Origin: Mariniphaga sp.
GTDB taxonomy: Bacteria > Bacteroidota > Bacteroidia > Bacteroidales > Prolixibacteraceae
Reading direction: 5' to 3'
NCBI GenBank assembly: GCA_025363795.1
Contig: JANYLE010000256.1
Coordinates: 1 to 7,518 of the forward strand
DNA length: 7,518 nt
Every line of letters starts with the position of its first letter. The stretch's first letter is position 1. The translations under genes and the position numbers were made by a program. A model generated the notes under the pieces. That model was not told where the DNA came from. It saw nothing but the letters and a program-made list of their open reading frames with translations, and did no database searches. Below, piece by piece: positions 6,656 through 7,518 of this stretch.

Positions 6656-7518
6656 ATGAATAAGATTTATCTATACATCGTATTTTTCCTTCCGCTGCTG
6701 GCGACAGGACAGGCAACCATTACCTTGAAGGGGGCGATTGACACAACGCTCAGAAAGAGCTTTGACATCCGGATAGCCGGAAATCTTGTCGAAATCAACA
6801 AGATCAATAATACCTATGGCGTTGCGGGTGGTCTGCCTTCTGTTAATGCCAGCGTAACGGATAATGAATCTTCCACGAATGTCAAACAGAAACTGAACAG
6901 TGGCGTGGAAATCAACAAGAGCAGTGCCAGCGGAAATACGATGAATTCAAGTTTCACAGTCGGGATGGTGTTGTTCAATGGTTTTAAAGTCATGGCCACC
7001 AAAGAGCGGCTGAATTACCTGCACCAGCAAAGTGAACTGCAGTTAAACCTTCAGATTCAGAACAGCATCGCTGCTGTAATGGCCAAATACTATGATATCG
7101 TAAGGCAGCAGGAGTACCTGAAGATCATTCAAACTTCTATGGATGTTTCCCAAAAGAAACTCGATATCGTCACCGACAGAAAGAATGTGGGGATGGCCAA
7201 CGATGCTGATTTTCTGCAGGCTCAGATTGATGTTATCACGGCACAACAAAGTATAAAATCTCAGCAGTTGGTCGTCGACCAGGCGAAAACAGATCTTCTG
7301 CAGCTCATGAGCCAGAAGCTGTACTTTCCCTATTCCGTGATCGATAGCATTATCGTTGACCGGTCAATTCAGTTGAATACAATTACCACATTTCTGACCC
7401 AGAATCCGCAATATCTTTCAGCCGAACAGCAGATCAAAATCAATGAGCAAATTGTAAAGGAGGTTTCCGCTTTGCGCTACCCTTCGCTTCGGCTCAATAC
7501 GGGTTATAACCTGAACCG
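6656..7518 (+). CDS. TolC-type outer-membrane efflux channel (OMF family), 3' end beyond window
   Basis: Outer-membrane factor that would complete the tripartite pump by forming the exit duct across the periplasm and outer membrane. 287 codons are visible from ATG at 6656, and the frame is open to the window edge; the family is normally 420-480 residues, so roughly a third is missing. The signal peptide is MNKIYLYIVFFLPLLATGQA with no lipobox cysteine, unlike the lipidated OprM group. Next come the typical OEP features: ITLKGAIDTTLRKSFDIRIAGN (first helix), a beta-strand segment near FTVGMVLFNGFKV, then long amphipathic helices rich in Gln (LHQQSELQLNLQIQN, FLQAQIDVITAQQSIKSQQLVVDQAK). A second structural repeat begins near NPQYLSAEQQIKINEQIVKEVSALRYPSLRLNTGY. 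The start is 6 bp after the pump stop with no Shine-Dalgarno, consistent with operon translation. Confidence 0.9.
   Translation, partial: MNKIYLYIVFFLPLLATGQATITLKGAIDTTLRKSFDIRIAGNLVEINKINNTYGVAGGLPSVNASVTDNESSTNVKQKLNSGVEINKSSASGNTMNSSFTVGMVLFNGFKVMATKERLNYLHQQSELQLNLQIQNSIAAVMAKYYDIVRQQEYLKIIQTSMDVSQKKLDIVTDRKNVGMANDADFLQAQIDVITAQQSIKSQQLVVDQAKTDLLQLMSQKLYFPYSVIDSIIVDRSIQLNTITTFLTQNPQYLSAEQQIKINEQIVKEVSALRYPSLRLNTGYNLN

Overview
The window looks like a stretch of a Bacteroidota chromosome, probably class Bacteroidia; the genus cannot be told from the sequence. None of the six gene starts has a purine-rich Shine-Dalgarno sequence. The candidate promoters resemble the Bacteroidota -7 element (TAnnTTTG). 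The proteins, a porin O/P-type channel, a lipoprotein adaptor and an RND pump beginning NISELSLKRPV, fit that phylum. No RNA gene, CRISPR array, insertion sequence or clear intrinsic terminator was seen.

Left part (1-1814, minus strand): a phosphate-acquisition module read leftward. It starts with a phosphate-selective porin (438-1814). After 63 bp comes pstS, the periplasmic phosphate-binding protein (1-374), cut by the window edge. Together they would move phosphate across the outer membrane and hand it to an inner-membrane Pst transporter, whose genes, if linked, lie beyond the left edge.

Middle (1815-2045): a 231-bp divergent intergenic region with no gene. The porin-proximal half holds short TGT(A/C)A(C/T) repeats on the porin sense strand, mostly in an 11-bp register, ending about 9 bp before a -7-like element. 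That is the layout of a PhoB-type Pho box and is the most interesting signal here. The other half holds a perfect 10-bp inverted repeat with a 29-bp spacer, just upstream of the -7-like element of the rightward operon.

Right part (2046-7518, plus strand): a tightly packed efflux operon. It runs MarR-family regulator, lipoprotein periplasmic adaptor (4-bp ATGA overlap), HAE1-type RND transporter (36-bp gap, GTG start) and TolC-type outer-membrane factor (6-bp gap, cut by the right edge). This is a complete tripartite pump with its likely repressor as first gene. The inverted repeat is the obvious operator candidate.

The coding content belongs to well-known families. I found no evidence of a new enzymatic or defence system. 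The novelty, if any, is in the regulatory DNA between the two modules.
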